A DNA stretch of 64,000 bases from Anaerococcus vaginalis (GTDB taxonomy: Bacteria > Bacillota > Clostridia > Tissierellales > Peptoniphilaceae): contig NZ_HE978618.1 in assembly GCF_000307225.1 (NCBI RefSeq), positions 140,778-204,777 on the forward strand, in the 5' to 3' direction. The notes under the pieces were generated by a model. The model saw nothing but the letters and a program-made list of their open reading frames with translations. It did no database searches and had not been told where the DNA came from. The position numbers and the translations under genes were made by a program. Positions 33,741 to 43,714 of this stretch are shown here, piece after piece; position 1 is the first letter of the stretch; every line of letters begins with the position of its first letter.

Positions 33741-36415
33741 GTGGACTATTTAGGTCAAAAAAATGAAATCGTAAAAAAACTTGATTCTGATAGTGCAAGA
33801 GGTTTATCAAACGATATTGCCATTAAACGTCTTGAAGAAAATGGCCCAAATAAAATTGAATCCAAGGAGAAAAAATCCCTTGGCAAAAAAATCGCCGAAC
33901 AAATTCTTGACCCTATGGTTATTTTATTGATAATAGCATCAATTGTTTCAGCCTTTACTGGTGATAAAATTGAATGTTTTATAATTATTGCCATAGTTAT
34001 AATCAATGCTATTATGTCAATTATTCAAGAAGGAAAAGCTGAAGATTCTGTTGAGGCTTTAAAAAAAATGTCCTCACCCGAGGCAAGTGTAATTCGTGAT
34101 GGAAAAAAATAAAATTAAAGGCAGAAGATATTGTTGTTGGAGATATAGTTGTAATTGAAACTGGAGATATTGTTCCAGCTGATATGCGTTTATTAGAATC
34201 ATCAAATTTAAAAATCGACGAATCTTCTCTAACAGGAGAATCTGTTGCTACAGAAAAAGATTCTGAAGCTATTTACGAAAGCGAAGTAGGCATTGGCGAT
34301 AGGAAAAATTTTGCTTTTTCATCAACAATTGTAACTTACGGTCGTGGAAAAGGAATTGTAACTAAAACTGGATCTGATTCAGAAATAGGAAAAATCGCAT
34401 CAAGTCTTCACCAAGTTGAAGATAAGGATACACCTTTACAAAAACAATTAAATAAATTATCAAAACTTTTGGCAATCCTTGTTATTATAGTTTGTATAAT
34501 CGTATTTGTTGTTGGATATTTTAGAACCGGCGATTCCCTATTAGAAAATTTAATGGTTGCAGTTTCTCTTGCAGTTGCAGCAATTCCTGAAGGACTTACA
34601 GCAGTTGTTACCATTGTTTTATCAATCGGAATGAATAGGATGGCAGAAAGAAAAGCTATTGTAAAATCTTTGGTTTCTGTAGAAACTCTTGGAGCAACAA
34701 CAACAATTTGTTCAGATAAAACTGGAACTTTAACACAAAATGAAATGACCATTACAAAAATATGGACAAATGAAAAAGAATATGACGTTGAAGGAAGCGG
34801 ATACAATCCAAAAGGACACATAAAACTTGATGATGAAAAAATTGAAGATAATGAAAATATAAAACTTTTAATGAAAATTTCAAGTTTGTGCAATGACGCA
34901 GACCTAACTCGTGAAGATGACCAATATAAGATAATAGGCGATCCAACAGAAGGAGCTATGCTTACACTTTCTGAAAAGTGGGGAATCGTTCAAGAAGATT
35001 TGGAAGAAAAACATCCAAGAATTGAAGAAATTCCTTTTGATTCTGATAGAAAAATGATGACAACCTTCCATAATATTGAAGAAAATTATAGGTCAATGAC
35101 AAAGGGAGCTCCTGATATAATTATTTCAAATTCTTCAAAAATTTTATTAAATGGAGAAATTGTAGATTTTACAGAAGAATTAAAGAAAAAGGCAATGGAT
35201 GAAAATAAAAATCTTGCCAAACAAGCTCTTCGTGTAATGGGCTATGCCTTTAGAGAATTTGATTCAATAAAAAATGAAGATTTAACAAGTGAAAATATAG
35301 AAAGAGAAATGGTATTTGTTGGACTTACCGGAATGATAGATCCACCAAGACCAGAAGCAAAAAAAGCAGTAGCAGAATGCCATTCATCAGGAATTGATGT
35401 TATTATGATTACTGGAGATTATTTAGAAACAGCCTTCGCAATAGCAAGAGATTTAGGAATTGCAGATTCAAAAGACCAAGCAATCGAAGGAAAAGAATTA
35501 AATAATATGACAGATGAAGAAATCAGAAAAATCGCCAAAGAAAAAAGAGTTTTTGCAAGAGTATCTCCACAAAATAAAGTTCAACTTGTAAAAGCCCTAC
35601 AAGAAAATGGCGAAATAGTTGCTATGACAGGAGATGGAGTAAACGATGCTCCAGCAATAAAAAATGCTGACATAGGAATTTCTATGGGCATTACAGGTAC
35701 TGATGTTGCAAAAAATACAGCAAATATGATTTTAGTTGATGATAATTTTGCAACAATTGTAAATGCAGTTGAAGAAGGAAGAATTATTTTTTCAAATATT
35801 AAAAAATTTGTTTCCTTCCTACTATCATGTAATATCGCAGAAGTTTTGATTGTATTTTTGTCAATTCTATTCGGTCTACCTTCTCCACTTACACCAATTC
35901 AACTACTCTGGTTAAATCTAGTAACAGATGCTTTCCCAGCCCTTGCCCTTGGCGTTGAACCTGGAGAAAAAGATATAATGGAAAGAAAGCCAAGAGATCC
36001 AAAAAAATCAATAATTTCTGGAGATTTGAGAAATTCATTAATCGTTCAATCAATAGCAATTACACTTTCAGTTTTGATTTCTTATATAATCGGATTAAAA
36101 TTAATTTTTCCAGAAAATATAAAAGGAGCTCATACAATAGTTTTTGCAACTTTAATTACAAGCGAACTTTTAAGAGCATTTTCAGTAAGAAGTACAAAAT
36201 ATACCTTAAAAGAATTAAAAATAGGCTCAAACAAACAATTAATAAAGGCAAATATTTTTTCTTTTGCCCTACTTTTATTAGTAATGTATGTAGGACCTTT
36301 AAGATTTTTATTTGAACTAGAATTTATAACATGGGAATGGATAATAATTTTGATTCTAGCCTTTATTCCATTAATAATTGGAGAAGTTCACAAAATTAGT
36401 GTGAGAAAAAAATAA
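33741..36415 (+). CDS. P2-type cation (probable Mn2+/Ca2+) ATPase, frameshifted in an A7 run as read
   Basis: The GTG start at 33741 has AAGGAGG upstream. The first 123 codons (cation ATPase N-domain, M1-M2) end at TAA 34110-34112. The remaining part continues in the -1 frame from IKLKAEDIVVGDIVVIETGD. One extra A in A7 (34103-34109) gives about 890 residues, normal for the family. Seen after the shift are LTGES, PEGLTAVVTIVLSIGM (M4), the phosphorylation motif SDKTGTLTQNE, MITGDYLETAFAIA and TGDGVNDAPAIKNADIGI. The M6 region with NLVTDAFPALALG is also present. Control by a Mn2+ riboswitch points to Mn2+ export. Confidence 0.88.
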
Positions 36416-36423
36416 TATATTTT

Positions 36424-36459
36424 TTAAGAAAAAAGTAAGACTTCTTGCTTTTTTCTTAA
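36424..36459 (+). terminator. Intrinsic terminator of the ATPase gene
   Basis: TTAAGAAAAAAGTAAG ACTT CTTGCTTTTTTCTTAA, eight bases after the stop codon. Confidence 0.75.
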
Positions 36460-36510
36460 CTTTTAGTATAATGAAAGTACTAAGAGATATGAAAAATAAA
36501 ATCGATCAAA

Positions 36511-36542
36511 AAAAAAGCAGGAGCGGCAACTCCTGCTTTTTT
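36511..36542. terminator. Terminator, first of two near-identical stems around a small gene
   Basis: AAAAAAGCAGGAG CGGCAA CTCCTGCTTTTTT. The same stem with a different loop (GGTCCA) is at 36940-36970. Confidence 0.8.
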
Positions 36543-36628
36543 ATTTGGCAAGTTTCACATTTTTCATCGGCATCTAACCATTTACAAATAAAATGACCTA
36601 TTGTACCATACAAATTGGAGGTAGATTT

Positions 36629-36916
36629 ATGAGAAGAAAAGAAAAACAAAAATTTTTTATGGAAAAACTTCATGAAATTTACAATGATAAAAATTTAGAT
36701 TTAACTGAATCTTGTAGAAAAGAAATTTTAAACCAATATAAAGACTTGTCAAATAATAAGACAAATATAAACTATGCCTCATATAAGCTCTATCCATATT
36801 TAAGAGATGCCCTTTATGACAATAAGGACTCCAAACTTTTAGGTGATTTTATGAAAATAATTTTAAAATACAGGTGGAGAGCTTATTTCGGAATGATTTT
36901 GCCTACAAGTTTTTAA
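36629..36916 (+). CDS. Small helical protein, possibly bacteriocin-immunity-like
   Basis: A 95-residue cytoplasmic protein starting at ATG 36629 with TTGGAGGT upstream; the frame is open further upstream but has no better site. It is basic and helical (MEKLHEIYNDKNLDLTESCRKEILNQYKDLSN, then SYKLYPYLRDALYDNKDSKLLGDFMKIILKYRWRAYFG). The size, four-helix pattern and aromatic end are reminiscent of EntA-type bacteriocin immunity proteins, but no diagnostic motif is present. It is bracketed by two copies of one terminator stem. Confidence 0.6.
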   Translation: MRRKEKQKFFMEKLHEIYNDKNLDLTESCRKEILNQYKDLSNNKTNINYASYKLYPYLRDALYDNKDSKLLGDFMKIILKYRWRAYFGMILPTSF

Positions 36917-36939
36917 TTGATTTAAAGTTAAATAAAAGT

Positions 36940-36970
36940 AAAAAGCAGGAGGGTCCACTCCTGCTTTTTT
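36940..36970. terminator. Bidirectional terminator, second copy
   Basis: AAAAAGCAGGAG GGTCCA CTCCTGCTTTTTT lies between the small + strand gene and the convergent chromate transporter gene. Confidence 0.8.
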
Positions 36971-36979
36971 AATGCAATT

Positions 36980-37552
36980 TTACAATTTAAAAATAATTCC
37001 AAACAAAGCGCCCATCCCTATTATTAATAGAGGATGGATTTTTTTGTATTTTCTTAGTAAAAATAAAAATCCTATAAATAAAATCAATTGAATTATTTGA
37101 AATAAATCTAGGAAATTTCCTGTTTTTTCATATAATTTTACATTAAATAAGGAAATTATCATCACATTTAGCATAGCTCCCAAAATTAGACCTGCTGTTG
37201 ATGGTCTTATATATTCAAAGGCGTTTTTTACTACTACCGATGTTTTGAATTTATCTAGGGATCTTGCTATTATTAAAATTATTATTATTGCAGGCGTTAC
37301 TAATGAAAAAGTTGCAAGAATTGCTCCAATAATTCCGTAGGCCTTGTAGCCTGCAAAGCTTGCAACATTTATGCCTATTGCTCCAGGTGTTGATTCTGAA
37401 ACTGCAATCATATCTAATAATTCTTCACTTGTAAACCAATCATAATTTTCTGCCATTTTTTGTAGGAAAGGAAAAGTCGCCATTCCTCCTCCGATTGCAA
37501 AAAGTCCTGTTTTAAAAAATTCCCACATCAACCTAAGCATATTTTCCTCCAA
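36980..37552 (-). CDS. chrA: Chromate transporter half-subunit (second gene of the pair)
   Basis: A 190-residue single CHR domain with about six hydrophobic segments. The CHR signature FKTGLFAIGGGMATFPFLQKMAE (9-31) and SESTPGAIGINVASFAGYKAYG (51-72) are clear. Half-size CHR proteins occur as tandem gene pairs, which act together. It overlaps the upstream partner by 20 bp. Such pairs export chromate; the natural substrate in this organism is uncertain. Confidence 0.9.
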   Translation of the reverse strand: MEENMLRLMWEFFKTGLFAIGGGMATFPFLQKMAENYDWFTSEELLDMIAVSESTPGAIGINVASFAGYKAYGIIGAILATFSLVTPAIIIILIIARSLDKFKTSVVVKNAFEYIRPSTAGLILGAMLNVMIISLFNVKLYEKTGNFLDLFQIIQLILFIGFLFLLRKYKKIHPLLIIGMGALFGIIFKL

Positions 37553-38066
37553 AAATTATTCCAAAAATTCCGCAGGCTATAACAATAATTATTGGTGAAA
37601 TTGAAAAAATTCCAATTGCGATGAGGGTTAGTAGAAAAATTAAAATTTTAATTTTGCTGTTAGCTGTTTTTTTGACCATATTTATTACTGTATTTAAAAC
37701 CAAGGCTGAAACTGCAATTCTAATTCCAGAAAAGGCGTTTTGGATCAAAGTTATATGGGAAAAAGTATTTAAAAAGTTTGCTATAAGAGTAATAATTACT
37801 ATTGATGGACTTATAAAACCTAAGGATGCAACAAGCCCTCCTAAATTTCCTTTTCTTTTTCTTCCGCAAAATGTTGATGTATTTACTGCAATTATGCCAG
37901 GGGTCGTTTGTCCTATTGCATAATAATCTAAAATTTCTTCTTCTGTAATCCGTTTTCTTTTGTCAACAAGCTCTCTTTGTAAAAGCGGAAGCATAGCATA
38001 GCCTCCTCCAAAGGTAAAGGCTCCTATTTTAAAAAATGTTATATAGAGTTCAAATAATATTTTCAT
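37533..38066 (-). CDS. chrA: Chromate transporter half-subunit (first gene of the pair)
   Basis: A 177-residue single CHR domain: FFKIGAFTFGGGYAMLPLLQRELV (residues 9-32) and GQTTPGIIAVNTSTFCGRKRKG near 62. The start at 38066 is chosen because AAAGGAG lies 8 bases upstream; the longer frame to 38099 has no site. The two halves differ in the first glycine motif (TFGGGYAM against AIGGGMAT), as expected for N- and C-type halves. Confidence 0.9.
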   Translation of the reverse strand: MKILFELYITFFKIGAFTFGGGYAMLPLLQRELVDKRKRITEEEILDYYAIGQTTPGIIAVNTSTFCGRKRKGNLGGLVASLGFISPSIVIITLIANFLNTFSHITLIQNAFSGIRIAVSALVLNTVINMVKKTANSKIKILIFLLTLIAIGIFSISPIIIVIACGIFGIIFGGKYA

Positions 38067-38121
38067 TTTGATTTTCTCCTTTTTATTATTATAGCACAAG
38101 TGGAATGATTGGCTAATTTGC

Positions 38122-38149
38122 TTGATTTTAGCTAATTTATTGGTATAAT
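38122..38149 (+). promoter_or_regulatory. Promoter of the GNAT-HAD operon
   Basis: TTGATT, a 16-bp spacer, TATAAT. Confidence 0.6.
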
Positions 38150-38186
38150 TATTTCATATAATATTTGACAAAATGAAAGGAATTTT

Positions 38187-38726
38187 ATGAATTTAATTTT
38201 ATCAGACTCTTACATAAATTATTTGGAAGAAATTGAAAATTTATATATAGAAGCTTTCCCAAAATCTGAAAGAAAACCGATGAATGAAATTATTAAAGTT
38301 TGCGAGAATGGTTTTGGAAGAATTATTCCAATTTTGCTTGATGATGATTTTGTGGGAATGTTTATAACTTTAGATTCTGACAAGGATAATACTCTTTTGA
38401 TTGATTATTTTGCTATAAAAAATGAATACAGAGGTTTAAGTCTTGGTTCTAAATCTATTGAATTGTTAAATGAGATGGAAAATAAGACAATAATTATCGA
38501 AATTGAACCTTGTCTCAAAGAGGCAGATAATTTTGTTCAAAGGAAAAAAAGAAAGAAATTTTATAAAAATCTAGGTTTTAGGCAAACTGATATAAATATT
38601 TCATGGTTTGGAGTTGATCTTGAGCTGATGAGCTTAAATAAAACCATAAATTTTGATCATTATATGGATTTGTTAAAATCAATTTTTCCAAAATCTTTCA
38701 TAGAAGAAAATATAAAACTTGCTTAG
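38187..38726 (+). CDS. GNAT family N-acetyltransferase
   Basis: 179 residues. The GNAT core is visible: beta strands NTLLIDYFAIKNEYRGLSLGSKSIELLNEM (about 70-99), where YRGLSLGS matches the acetyl-CoA loop (R/Q-x-x-G-x-G/A), then an IEIEPCL strand and KFYKNLGF (about 131). The substrate is unknown. It overlaps the short 5' region of the next gene and forms a two-gene operon with a HAD phosphatase. Confidence 0.8.
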   Translation: MNLILSDSYINYLEEIENLYIEAFPKSERKPMNEIIKVCENGFGRIIPILLDDDFVGMFITLDSDKDNTLLIDYFAIKNEYRGLSLGSKSIELLNEMENKTIIIEIEPCLKEADNFVQRKKRKKFYKNLGFRQTDINISWFGVDLELMSLNKTINFDHYMDLLKSIFPKSFIEENIKLA

Positions 38727-38745
38727 TAAAATTTTAGGAGATTTA

Positions 38746-39432
38746 ATGAAATTATTATTTGACTGTGATGGAACAATTCTTGATTCTATGTACATCTGGT
38801 TTGAACCGATAAATAGGCTTTTAGATGAATATAATTATAAACTTACAACTAAGGATAAGGGAGAAATTGAGGCCCTTGCCTTTTCTGATACTATTAAATG
38901 GTTAAATAAAAATGTCTGCACTGACAAAAGTGAAGAAGAAGTTTTAAATTATTTTTCAAAAACAATATATGATGCCTACAAAAATTACCTCCTTCCAAAA
39001 AAAGGGGCTGGAGAAATCTTAAAAAAATTAAAAAATGACGGATATGATATGTGCATTTGCTCATCAACCGATAAGTTTCATTTGAAAAATGCCTTAAAAA
39101 GACTTTCTCTATTTGATTTGTTTGATTTTATCTTAACGCCGGATAAGTTTCCTTATAAAAAAAGTGAAGATGAATATTGGCAAAAGGCTCTTGATAATTA
39201 CAAGGTCGATGCAAAAGATGCAGTTTTATTTGACGATGCCCTCTATGCTATAAAGGCTGCCAAAAAAGTTGGAATAAAAACTGTAGGCATAAAAGATTTT
39301 CCTTACAATGAAAAAGAATGGGAAGAAATTAAAAAACAAGCAGACCTAGTAATTGATAATATAAAAGATATCGATATGGAAAAATTAAAAATTTATAGGA
39401 AAAAGGCTCTTGCAAAATTAATTATTTTATAA
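38746..39432 (+). CDS. HAD-superfamily hydrolase (PGMB/phosphatase-like)
   Basis: 228 residues from ATG 38746, which has TTAGGAG at good spacing; an upstream ATG at 38719 overlaps the GNAT gene. Motif I FDCDGTILDSM (4-14), motif II CSSTDK near 105, a Lys in YKKSEDEYW near 138 and motif IV LFDDALYAIKAA near 157. The family hydrolyses phosphosugars and similar small phosphoesters. The stop codon lies inside the terminator stem. Confidence 0.85.
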   Translation: MKLLFDCDGTILDSMYIWFEPINRLLDEYNYKLTTKDKGEIEALAFSDTIKWLNKNVCTDKSEEEVLNYFSKTIYDAYKNYLLPKKGAGEILKKLKNDGYDMCICSSTDKFHLKNALKRLSLFDLFDFILTPDKFPYKKSEDEYWQKALDNYKVDAKDAVLFDDALYAIKAAKKVGIKTVGIKDFPYNEKEWEEIKKQADLVIDNIKDIDMEKLKIYRKKALAKLIIL

Positions 39433-39453
39433 TTTTGCAAAAGCCTTTTTTTT
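39402..39453. terminator. Bidirectional terminator between convergent HAD and MATE genes
   Basis: AAAGGCTCTTGCAAAATTA, a short loop, TAATTTTGCAAAAGCC and TTTTTTTT. It overlaps the end of the HAD gene. It is a single intact copy. Confidence 0.8.
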
Positions 39454-39466
39454 GTTCATAAAAATT

Positions 39467-40828
39467 TCACCTGAAATCTACAAATTTTAAATCTTTTTTC
39501 ATTTTCTTTCTAAGCAAATAAAGTGAAATTAATCCTTTTAAAATCGATGAAATTGTCATAGAAAACCAGATTCCCAAGACTCCCATTATTGGAATAAAAA
39601 TCAATGATAAGGGTATTCTTGCTGCATTTAATATTACAGAAATTATAGCTGGCGTTCTTGTATCTGACAAGCCTTGGAAAATTCCTGTAGAGCCTATTTC
39701 TATTGATTGCAAAAATTGGCTTGTTGAAAGTATCGCCAAATATTTTGCTCCTAAATTTATAGTTTCTACATCTTCTGGCACAAAAATTTTAAATAAATCA
39801 TTTCTAAAAACAAATAAAATAATTGTTGCCATAATTCCTATTGTTCCTACAAGTTTTAAGCTTTCTTTTACTCCTTTTTTCACCCTATCTACAAGAGCTG
39901 CCCCATAATTTTGGGCAATCAAAGATTGAATTACAATTTGACATCCTTCTGTTGTTTTCCAAGAAATCGATTCAAGTTGACTTCCTATAGAATAAACCGC
40001 AACTGGTCTTGGTCCAAAATTTGCCATCAATTTATTTAAAATTATTGTAATTAAAGCGTGGATTCCACTTATAAATGCTACTGGAAGTCCCAATTTGAAA
40101 ATTCTTCTTTGCCATTTTCCTGAAATAGAAAATTCGCTCAAACTTTCTCCTATAAGTCCTCCCTTTTTTTTCATTACAAAAATAAAAATTATAAAAACAA
40201 GTCCCTGACCTGTAACTGTGGCAAGAGCAGCTCCCTTTATGCCCATTGGAGGAATTATGCCAAAACCAAAAATAAAAATCGGATCAAGAATTATATTTAA
40301 AACAAGTCCAAGTGTATTTATTTTAAAGGGACTCACACTTTCTCCAATTGAATAAAAGGCTTGGGAGAAAATTGGATTTAAAATCACAAAAAAATATCCA
40401 AAGACTGTTATTGATAAGTATGCGTTGGCAAGGTTTGAAACCTCATCTCCTAAATTATAAAAACCAATAAAGGTATTTTTAAAAATAAAAACTAATAAAA
40501 CATAAGTTATCCCAATAAAAGATCCTTGTATGTATCCATTATTTAAAATAAAGGCGGAAAGTTTTTTGTCTTTTCTTCCATAAGCTTGGGAAGCATAAAC
40601 TCCTGAGCCAATTTTTGCAATCAAAGAAAGGGCTTCGCCGATCCAAGTTAGAAAATATGATACGCCAACTGCTGCAACTGCATTTGCTCCAAGTCTTCCA
40701 ATCCAGATCATATCAACCAAGGTGTAGGCGATTTGAACAAAAGCTGTCAAGGTCAAGGGGATTGATAATTTTATCAAAGATTTTCTAATATTTTCTTTTG
40801 TTAGGTCAATATTTTTTCTTTTTTCCAC
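39467..40828 (-). CDS. MATE family multidrug/Na+ antiporter
   Basis: 453 residues with 12 hydrophobic segments in two MatE halves (PLTLTAFVQIAYTLVDMIWIGRLGANAVAAVGVSYF at the start, GLPVAFISGIHALITIILNKLMANFGPRPVAVYSIG in the middle). The GTG start has AGGAGG upstream. It belongs to the NorM/DinF-like branch that exports cationic drugs or metabolites in exchange for Na+ or H+. The substrate is unknown. It is a single-gene unit. Confidence 0.9.
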   Translation of the reverse strand: MEKRKNIDLTKENIRKSLIKLSIPLTLTAFVQIAYTLVDMIWIGRLGANAVAAVGVSYFLTWIGEALSLIAKIGSGVYASQAYGRKDKKLSAFILNNGYIQGSFIGITYVLLVFIFKNTFIGFYNLGDEVSNLANAYLSITVFGYFFVILNPIFSQAFYSIGESVSPFKINTLGLVLNIILDPIFIFGFGIIPPMGIKGAALATVTGQGLVFIIFIFVMKKKGGLIGESLSEFSISGKWQRRIFKLGLPVAFISGIHALITIILNKLMANFGPRPVAVYSIGSQLESISWKTTEGCQIVIQSLIAQNYGAALVDRVKKGVKESLKLVGTIGIMATIILFVFRNDLFKIFVPEDVETINLGAKYLAILSTSQFLQSIEIGSTGIFQGLSDTRTPAIISVILNAARIPLSLIFIPIMGVLGIWFSMTISSILKGLISLYLLRKKMKKDLKFVDFR

Positions 40829-40920
40829 AAAAAACCTCCTTTATTTTTAATCTAATTGAAATTATTTTACCAAATTTCAGCAAATATTTCCAAATATTTA
40901 TATTTTTTCAATAAAAAGAA

Positions 40921-41053
40921 CTGTTGCAAAATGAATTTTTATCTTTTGATAATCAAAAATTAATTTTAGACAATTTTTAAATAAGGTATAGCTTTTAAAA
41001 ACTGTCTTTTGTGGAATTTTGATTATACAAAATTTTAATTCATTTTGCAACAG
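40921..41053. repeat. 133-bp imperfect palindromic element with CTGTTGCAAAATGAATT ends
   Basis: The terminal 17 bp are perfect inverted repeats (40921-40937 and 41037-41053), and the arms continue to pair imperfectly through AATCAAAA and TTTTAAA blocks. Similar CTGTTG ends occur in the hairpins at 25071-25126 and 49047-49095. It lies between MATE and msmK and may act as the msmK terminator. It looks like a miniature of an insertion sequence. Confidence 0.7.
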
Positions 41054-41068
41054 CCCATTTTTTATTTT

Positions 41069-42181
41069 TTATTCTATAATTAATGAAGTTTCTGGATCAA
41101 AAATATAAGATTTTTCCATATCAAAGGCAAATTTTGTACTTTCTCCAACTTTTGCTTGTGTTGATGGTTTTACTCTTGCTGTAATTTGATCTTCTCCAAG
41201 ATCAAAATACAAGTAAACTTCTGCTCCCATTAGCTCATAAACTCTAACTTTTGCATCTATTATTGCTTCTTTGTCTGCTTTTTCCAAAAATTCTTCTTCA
41301 TCATAAATTGATTCTGGCCTTATTCCAAAAATAACTTTCTTTCCTATATAATTTTTCTCATTAAGAAGATCTGCTTTTTCTTTTGGAAGTTTTAATTTTA
41401 GATAATCATTTTTCACAAAGACATCTTCATTTTCTTTTAAAACTTCTACATCAATTAAATTTATTTGTGGAGAGCCGATAAAGCTTGCTACAAATAAATT
41501 TCTTGGATGGTCGTAAAGGTTTTGAGGTGTGTCAATTTGTTGAACTATTCCATCTTTCATTACAACAATTCTTGTTCCCAAAGTCATAGCTTCTGTTTGG
41601 TCGTGGGTTACATAGATCATTGTTGTTCCCAATTTTTGATGAAGTTTTGAAATTTCAATTCTCATTTGAACCCTAAGTTTTGCATCAAGGTTACTTAATG
41701 GTTCATCCATCAAAAATACTTTTGGATTTCTAACTATGGCACGTCCCATAGCAACTCTTTGCCTTTGTCCACCTGATAATTGTTTTGGTTTTCTTTTTAA
41801 TAAACTTTCTATTCCCAAAATTTTTGCAGCTTCTTTTACTTTTTTGTCAATTTCATCCTTTGGCATCTTTTTTATTTTCAAAGAAAATGCCATATTATCA
41901 TAAACTGTCATATGAGGATAAAGAGCATAGTTTTGAAAAACCATGGCTATGTCCCTATCTTTTGGAAGGACATCATTCATTCTTTTTCCATCAATTTCAA
42001 GATCTCCAGAACTTATATCTTCAAGACCTGCAATCATTCTTAAAGTTGTAGATTTTCCACAACCAGATGGGCCAACGAAAATTATAAATTCCTTATCCTC
42101 AATTTCCATATTAAAATCTTTAACAGCATGAAAGCCGTTGTCATAAATTTTGTTTATATTTTTTAAACTTAAATTTGCCAT
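41069..42181 (-). CDS. msmK: Sugar ABC transporter ATP-binding protein (MsmK/UgpC type)
   Basis: 370 residues: Walker [10 protein letters not shown] (36-44), Q-loop [14 protein letters not shown], signature [17 protein letters not shown] near 133, Walker [13 protein letters not shown], then a C-terminal TOBE/MOP regulatory domain (FGIRPESIY, then MGAEVYLYF). It energises one or several sugar importers. Its position at the end of the malEFG-lacI-malQ cluster makes MalEFG the likely partner. Confidence 0.93.
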   Translation of the reverse strand: MANLSLKNINKIYDNGFHAVKDFNMEIEDKEFIIFVGPSGCGKSTTLRMIAGLEDISSGDLEIDGKRMNDVLPKDRDIAMVFQNYALYPHMTVYDNMAFSLKIKKMPKDEIDKKVKEAAKILGIESLLKRKPKQLSGGQRQRVAMGRAIVRNPKVFLMDEPLSNLDAKLRVQMRIEISKLHQKLGTTMIYVTHDQTEAMTLGTRIVVMKDGIVQQIDTPQNLYDHPRNLFVASFIGSPQINLIDVEVLKENEDVFVKNDYLKLKLPKEKADLLNEKNYIGKKVIFGIRPESIYDEEEFLEKADKEAIIDAKVRVYELMGAEVYLYFDLGEDQITARVKPSTQAKVGESTKFAFDMEKSYIFDPETSLIIE

Positions 42182-42251
42182 TTTTTCTCCTTAAATATTA
42201 ATAGCAACTTGAGCTGATAATAACTCATCTCAAATTTATAATATTACGAAT

Positions 42252-43712
42252 TTATTTCCTATTTTTATCTATGATCTCTTTCAAAAAGTCTTCTTTTTCT
42301 TTTAAATTTTCCATTGAAGTGAATTTAAAGGACCAATTTTTCTCATCCAAAGTTGCTGGTGTATTAACTCTTGCCTCTTTTCCTAGACCCAAGATATCTT
42401 GTAATGGTAATATTACATATTCACTATCTCTTTTCATGGCAAATTCAAAGAAATTATCATATATATTTTTATTTTTTATGCTAAGTTTTTCAAAAAATTT
42501 TCTTATATCTTTTCTTTCTTTTTCACTTAAATCATCAAACCATTCCATTATGGTTTTATTATCGTGAGTTCCTGTGTAGCAAACAGAATTTTCTGGAGCA
42601 TAAATATAATCTTTATCTTTTATTTTTAAGTCCGTTTGTATTATAACCATGCCCTTTAGGTCAAAATAATCTCTAAGCTCAAAAACTTCTGGTCTTATCT
42701 CTCCCAAATCTTCTGCTATAAATTCTACATCTTTTAAATCTTTTTTTATTTTTTCAAATAATTCATATCCTGGTGCCAAAAGCCACTCGCCTTTTTCGGC
42801 TGTTTCATATTTTGCATCAATTACCCAATAAGTATCAAATGCCCTAAAATGATCAAGCCTTACTATATCATATAATTTTCCATTATAGGCAAGTCTTTTG
42901 ATCCAAAATGAAAAATCATCTTCTTTTATTTTTTCCCAATTATAAATTGGATTTCCCCATCTTTGACCTGTGGCAGAAAAATTATCAGGTGGAACTCCCG
43001 CTATTAATTTTGGATTTCCTTCTTTTGTAATTTCAAAATATTTTTGATTTTCCCAAACATCCAAACTATCAAGACCAACATAAAATGGAATATCTCCAAC
43101 AATTTTTATAGCATTTTTATTTGCATAGGCCTTTAAATTCATCCATTGTTTGTAGAAAATATATTGAACGAAAATTTCATAATTAATTTTATCTTCATAG
43201 GCTGATAAATCGAGTTTTTTATCAACAATCCAATTTTTCATATCATCTGGCCATTCGCTCCATGATTTTAAATCATTTTCTTTTTTAAATGTGATAAAAA
43301 CTCCATAATTATAAACAAAATCAAATTTTAAAAATTCCTTGTATGATTTTTTTTGATTTTCTTTATTTTTTTTGAAATTTTCATAGGCTATTTTTAAATA
43401 TTTCCCCTTAAATTCTCTTACAAAATTATAATCTATTCTTTCTTTTTGTGATATTTTCTCAACTTTTTTATCGAGAAGTCCATCTTCATAAAGCAAGTCT
43501 AAACTTATATAAATTTCGTCTCCAGCGAAGGAAGAATAAGGCTGGTAGGGAGAATTTCCATAGCCTAGGGGATTTAATGGCAAAATTTGCCACATATCAA
43601 AGCCAGATTTTTTTATTATATTTATAAAATCAAAAGATGCTTTTCCAAAATCTCCTATTCCATGATCTCCATTAAGACTTTGAAGAGGTAATAGAATACC
43701 TGCTTTTTTCAT
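42252..43712 (-). CDS. malQ: 4-alpha-glucanotransferase (amylomaltase)
   Basis: 486 residues of GH77 type: ILLPLQSLNGDHGIGDFG at the start, LPLNPLGYGNSPYQPYSSFAGDEIYI near 46, VGDIPFYVGLDSLDVW near 205, nucleophile region IVRLDHFRAFDTYW near 280, acid/base EDLGEIRPEV near 330 and TGTHDNKTIMEW near 378. It disproportionates maltodextrins taken up by MalEFG. It follows the regulator gene by two bases. Confidence 0.95.
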   Translation of the reverse strand: MKKAGILLPLQSLNGDHGIGDFGKASFDFINIIKKSGFDMWQILPLNPLGYGNSPYQPYSSFAGDEIYISLDLLYEDGLLDKKVEKISQKERIDYNFVREFKGKYLKIAYENFKKNKENQKKSYKEFLKFDFVYNYGVFITFKKENDLKSWSEWPDDMKNWIVDKKLDLSAYEDKINYEIFVQYIFYKQWMNLKAYANKNAIKIVGDIPFYVGLDSLDVWENQKYFEITKEGNPKLIAGVPPDNFSATGQRWGNPIYNWEKIKEDDFSFWIKRLAYNGKLYDIVRLDHFRAFDTYWVIDAKYETAEKGEWLLAPGYELFEKIKKDLKDVEFIAEDLGEIRPEVFELRDYFDLKGMVIIQTDLKIKDKDYIYAPENSVCYTGTHDNKTIMEWFDDLSEKERKDIRKFFEKLSIKNKNIYDNFFEFAMKRDSEYVILPLQDILGLGKEARVNTPATLDEKNWSFKFTSMENLKEKEDFLKEIIDKNRK

Positions 43713-43714
43713 TT

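Noticed and set aside
36491..36598. A 35-codon + strand frame ahead of the small immunity-like gene, considered as a bacteriocin precursor.
   Set aside because: It reads straight through the strong terminator at 36511-36542, has no double-glycine leader and no clear ribosome binding site.
36980..38066. The two chrA half genes as one gene broken by a frameshift.
   Set aside because: Each half has its own CHR signature, start codon and ribosome binding site. Tandem half-size CHR genes are a known arrangement.
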